A stretch of 32,737 nt of DNA from SIG588 sp045599305 (GTDB taxonomy: Bacteria; Bacillota; Clostridia; Oscillospirales; Acutalibacteraceae), in assembly GCA_045599305.1 (NCBI GenBank), contig JAZRVU010000036.1:1-32737 (forward strand). Reading direction: 5' to 3'. This document shows, piece by piece, positions 31,751 through 32,737 of the stretch (position 1 is the first letter of the stretch; each line of letters opens with the position of its first letter). The position numbers and the translations under genes are program-made. The notes below the pieces were generated by a model. The model ran no database searches. It saw only the letters and a program-made list of their open reading frames with translations, and was not told where the DNA came from.

Positions 31751-32407
31751 TTATTCGCCTTCTTCCGCAGAATATTCCATCAAATCCTCTATCTTACACC
31801 CCAGGACATTGGCAAGCGCGACGATGCTCTGCACCGACGCCTTGTTGATGTCCTTTGTTTTTAGTTCGTACTGCTGCAGCGTGCGCAGGTTGACGCCCGA
31901 CTTTTCCGCAAGTTCTTTCTGCGAATAGCCACACTTCTTTCTCTTCTGCTGCAGTTTCGACGGCGCGCTTTTCCCGCGGATGATCGCGTTCACAGTGTCC
32001 ACGAATTTGTCTTCCCCCGCCTCGTGCAAGGGACTGTACAGTTTGCGGATCTCGCGCATGGAAATGTTGTCGCGGATGTCCTTGAACGTCCGGCCGGTTG
32101 TCCACTGATAATACGCAAGGATCCACCCGCACCAATACTCGGGCGAGCAGTCGTATGCGGTCTGTGGCTCGGGGAACGTCATCTGCCTGCCGGATTTTTC
32201 AATGATCTCCATAACAAGTTCTGTTCCCGAAAGCCCGGACACGACCCTCGGATTGCCTTTGCCAAATGATTCTGCGTACCCCTCGGCGATAAACAAGTCC
32301 ATAAACTCGTCGGGATCAAGCCCGCAGGCGTTCACGGCGTAGTCAAACGCTTCCCCCAGGTTTTCCTGAGCGTCATTCAGATAGTCTTCAGCGTAAGCGC
32401 GGATCAT
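31751..32407 (-). CDS. HTH (XRE) protein partner of a DUF3990-like gene, probable antitoxin-like regulator
   Basis: A 218-aa protein. Residues 1-60 (DYLNDAQENLGEAFDYAV, FMDLFIAEGYAESFGKG) resemble the DUF3791-like region found in genes paired with DUF3990. Residues 90-140 carry SPEYWCGWILAYYQWTTGR, which I recall from the same neighbourhood. Residues 155-212 are a canonical XRE helix-turn-helix (QKRKKCGYSQKELAEKSGVN, LRTLQQYE, ANVLGCKIEDLME). DNA binding and autoregulation are likely; neutralising the upstream protein is inferred from the arrangement. ATG 32407 overlaps the upstream gene by 20 bp, with AGGAG 10 nt upstream inside that gene. There is no obvious terminator after the stop. Confidence 0.82.
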   Translation of the reverse strand: MIRAYAEDYLNDAQENLGEAFDYAVNACGLDPDEFMDLFIAEGYAESFGKGNPRVVSGLSGTELVMEIIEKSGRQMTFPEPQTAYDCSPEYWCGWILAYYQWTTGRTFKDIRDNISMREIRKLYSPLHEAGEDKFVDTVNAIIRGKSAPSKLQQKRKKCGYSQKELAEKSGVNLRTLQQYELKTKDINKASVQSIVALANVLGCKIEDLMEYSAEEGE

Positions 32408-32737
32408 CCGGACCGATCTCCTCTCTGATAATATCACGCATGAACAGACCGTTCAGGTCTTCTGCTTCGAGTTCCTTGTTGTACACCTCCCGTGCCTCGT
32501 CGTCGCGGGCTTTGCGCTTGGCGTAATAGACGCTGTTATCCGCCACCGTGTAGTCCACGAAGCGAATTGCGTCAAAAGCCTTTTCGGATTTCAACACGAA
32601 CTGCTCACCGAGCTTGCCGAGCCGCATGGCGTTGCCGAGCTGTTTCAGCGAGATGGTGTTCATCACGAATGAACGGGCAAAAGAAAAATAGGAGTCGTCC
32701 GCGCGGTAGCCGATGATGGCGTCGTAATCCTTAAAAT
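32388..32737 (-). CDS. DUF3990-like protein, 5' end outside window (putative ADP-ribosyltransferase-fold toxin)
   Basis: About 116 C-terminal residues are present and the frame is open to the right edge. The segment YDAIIGYRADDSYFSFARSF, followed by a helical stretch and LGEQFVLKSEKAFDAIRFVDY, matches the C-terminal pattern of DUF3990 (DIVIG-ADD ... QYVFHTEKAL-L). DUF3990 is thought to have an ADP-ribosyltransferase-like fold; the catalytic N-terminal part is not in the window. The overlap with an HTH gene resembles a two-gene toxin-antitoxin arrangement with the toxin first. The family assignment is from motif memory and is moderately certain; toxicity is inference. Confidence 0.7.
   Translation of the reverse strand, partial: FKDYDAIIGYRADDSYFSFARSFVMNTISLKQLGNAMRLGKLGEQFVLKSEKAFDAIRFVDYTVADNSVYYAKRKARDDEAREVYNKELEAEDLNGLFMRDIIREEIGPDDPRLR

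Overview
The window looks like a chromosomal segment of a Gram-positive Firmicute of the Clostridia, probably a GC-rich gut Oscillospirales/Ruminococcaceae-type organism. The support is strong AGGAGG ribosome binding sites, consensus sigma-A promoters, a PadR-ABC permease locus, a CDP-glycerol transferase, LPXTG proteins and a class C sortase pilus operon. The assignment is inferred from gene content, not from a marker gene.

Layout. (1) 1-4530: a PadR regulator and a small membrane protein on the minus strand, the latter in two tandem copies with the left one cut by the window edge. They diverge from a plus-strand operon of two FtsX-like permeases and an ABC ATPase. (2) 4541-6412: an aquaporin followed by a cytoplasmic metallophosphoesterase, ending at a perfect two-way terminator. 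(3) 6411-10158: four tandem paralogous TIM-barrel (clan GH-A-like) glycosidases on the minus strand. (4) 10249-14081: a GxDLY-type SGNH esterase, a CDP-glycerol glycerophosphotransferase-family enzyme and an M32 carboxypeptidase. (5) 14089-15572: a MATE transporter. (6) 15678-23528: a seven-gene pilus operon on the minus strand, read as coiled-coil protein, signal peptidase I, tip adhesin, major pilin, class C sortase, accessory pilin, and a sortase-like protein with all catalytic residues replaced.

(7) 23834-30144: a compact island bounded by two identical 56-bp direct repeats. Each repeat is the 3' part of a tRNA-Ser gene, from the anticodon stem to CCA, with a terminator just beyond it. 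The island holds no integrase, only one three-gene minus-strand operon: a multi-TM protein, a PrsW-like intramembrane protease and a 1356-aa membrane-anchored surface protein. (8) 30145-32737: a more AT-rich accessory stretch, possibly a second element in the same tRNA target. It contains a zinc-ribbon/winged-helix/nucleoside-deoxyribosyltransferase-like protein (candidate defence effector) and an overlapping pair of a DUF3990-like protein (cut by the window edge) and an HTH partner, which resembles a toxin-antitoxin module.

The best candidates for undescribed biology are the pseudo-sortase at the end of the pilus operon and the integrase-less island whose only cargo is a membrane protein, an intramembrane protease and a giant surface protein. 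No complete tRNA, rRNA, CRISPR array or insertion sequence was seen.
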